Source: Capronia americana (Eukaryota > Ascomycota > Eurotiomycetes > Chaetothyriales > Herpotrichiellaceae). From it: a stretch of 64,000 nucleotides of DNA. The DNA is taken from positions 620,001 through 684,000 of the forward strand of contig JADWQD010000016.1 in NCBI GenBank assembly GCA_016110215.1, read 5' to 3'. A model generated the notes under the pieces. The model did no database searches and was not told the DNA's origin. It saw nothing but the letters and a program-made list of their open reading frames with translations. How positions within the stretch are numbered: the stretch's first letter is position 1; the number at the start of each line of letters is the position of its first letter. Shown one piece after another: positions 63,421 to 64,000 of this stretch. The position numbers and the translations under genes were made by a program.

Positions 63421-63930
63421 CTATGGTCGGCGTGATTTCCCGCGAGCCCTGGAGCGACCTGGACCTTGAATATCGAGCACATCCCTCTTGCTAAGCCTCA
63501 AAGTACCTCCTCGAAACTTGCCAACAGCAGGGACATCGACGGCACGTTCCCTTCGAAGTTCTTTTGTTCTGGATTTTCCCATCGCCTTCTCCAGGATGAT
63601 GCCAGTTTCTGAAGCCTCCTTTCGCCGGCTCGTCTCCCGCGCTGCCGCTTTGGCAAGGATCCCCCTTCTGTGCGCCAGCGGCATCTTTTCCTGGTGAAAC
63701 ATGGACCCTTTCGATCCCAGAGACTGCATCCGCATGTCAACCGCTTTATGCCGATGGCTCCCTAGCGTAGAAGATGCCTTTGCCTGTTCGAGCAAGTGGG
63801 ATTCTTTCAGCAGCCGCTGTAGATCCAGATCATGTTTCAGATTCAGGGCTTCTGAACCGTCTTCTTCAGCGGCCTCCTGAGCGGGCTGTGTCGTTGCCAC
63901 ACGCTCAACCTCTTTTGGAGGCCTCGAACT
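63421..63930 (-). CDS. FAF1: Faf1-like ribosome (40S) assembly factor, 3' part only
   Basis: The minus-strand terminal exon encodes NLKHDLDLQRLLKESHLLEQ, then MRMQSLGSKGSMFHQEKMPL and AHRRGILAKAAARE, ending VGKFRGGTLRLSKRDVLDIQ plus a basic tail. This matches the C-terminal half of fungal Faf1 (yeast YIL019W family), a nucleolar protein needed for 18S rRNA maturation. In this frame a TAG is met at 63933-63931 just upstream of SSRPPKEVERV, and it coincides with a plausible GATAG 3' splice acceptor, so the exon probably starts at 63930. The upstream exon or exons lie in the last 70 bases or beyond the window, so the gene is incomplete here. No frameshift is seen within the visible exon. Confidence 0.75.
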   Translation of the reverse strand, partial: SSRPPKEVERVATTQPAQEAAEEDGSEALNLKHDLDLQRLLKESHLLEQAKASSTLGSHRHKAVDMRMQSLGSKGSMFHQEKMPLAHRRGILAKAAARETSRRKEASETGIILEKAMGKSRTKELRRERAVDVPAVGKFRGGTLRLSKRDVLDIQGPGRSRARGKSRRP

Positions 63931-64000
63931 CTATCCAAAGCCTCAGCGTCAGCACCAGCGTCAAGCAAACTCGAGTGTATGATCCTCAAGCCGAGGCATT

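Overview
This is a 64 kb piece of a filamentous ascomycete (Pezizomycotina) nuclear chromosome. The evidence is eukaryotic gene structure (single-exon genes beside genes with 45-131 bp GT-AG introns and TACTAAC/GCTAAC-like branch sites) and filamentous-fungus orthologues: SSK1, WHI3, PKA C2-type kinase, OCH1, ROM2, SepA/Bni1 formin, Ste12 with C2H2 fingers, and CysA. Class and genus cannot be fixed by eye. No tRNA, rRNA, CRISPR, complete transposon or secondary-metabolite core enzyme was recognised.

Layout. 0.7-4.6 kb: a GRAM/VASt sterol-transfer protein. 5.1-8.7 kb: an ankyrin-repeat relic, a PLP enzyme (EgtE/Egt2-like C-S lyase or isopenicillin-N-epimerase-like) divergent from a glutathione S-transferase, then a dynamin GED relic. 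9.8-11.2 kb: class-3 aldehyde dehydrogenase followed by a minisatellite. 12.1-15.9 kb: RPF1 and glycyl-tRNA synthetase sharing a 309 bp promoter. 16.2-17.7 kb: FAD monooxygenase. 18.6-21.7 kb: an unknown low-complexity protein and GET4. 23.1-28.6 kb: SSK1 and WHI3. 28.6-32.4 kb: gene-poor. 32.4-35.0 kb: a UBA/UIM/USP-like protein. 36.6-40.3 kb: PKA catalytic subunit and OCH1. 41.7-49 kb: ROM2, vacuolar ATPase subunit c and CysA. 49.4-54.8 kb: formin. 56-59.6 kb: an unknown membrane protein and STE12. 59.6-63.4 kb: gene-poor. The right edge cuts a FAF1-like ribosome assembly gene.

How the genes relate. The right two thirds is rich in signalling, polarity and wall genes: Ssk1 (osmotic MAPK input), Whi3, PKA, Rom2 (Rho1 GEF), formin (actin nucleator under Rho control), Ste12 (mating/invasive MAPK output) and Och1 (mannan outer chain). 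These act in connected pathways of polarised growth, but they are separate transcription units and nothing shows co-regulation. RPF1 and FAF1 serve ribosome assembly.

No wholly new system was found. The points most worth a look are: a USP-family-like protein whose catalytic Cys position appears to be Gly; a frame-neutral 84 nt zinc-finger exon in STE12 whose skipping would rebuild a single intact finger; two microexons in the V-ATPase gene; and two gene relics (ankyrin, dynamin GED) flanking the PLP/GST pair. Spliced models below were built by hand from splice sites, frame and family expectation, and have no transcript support.
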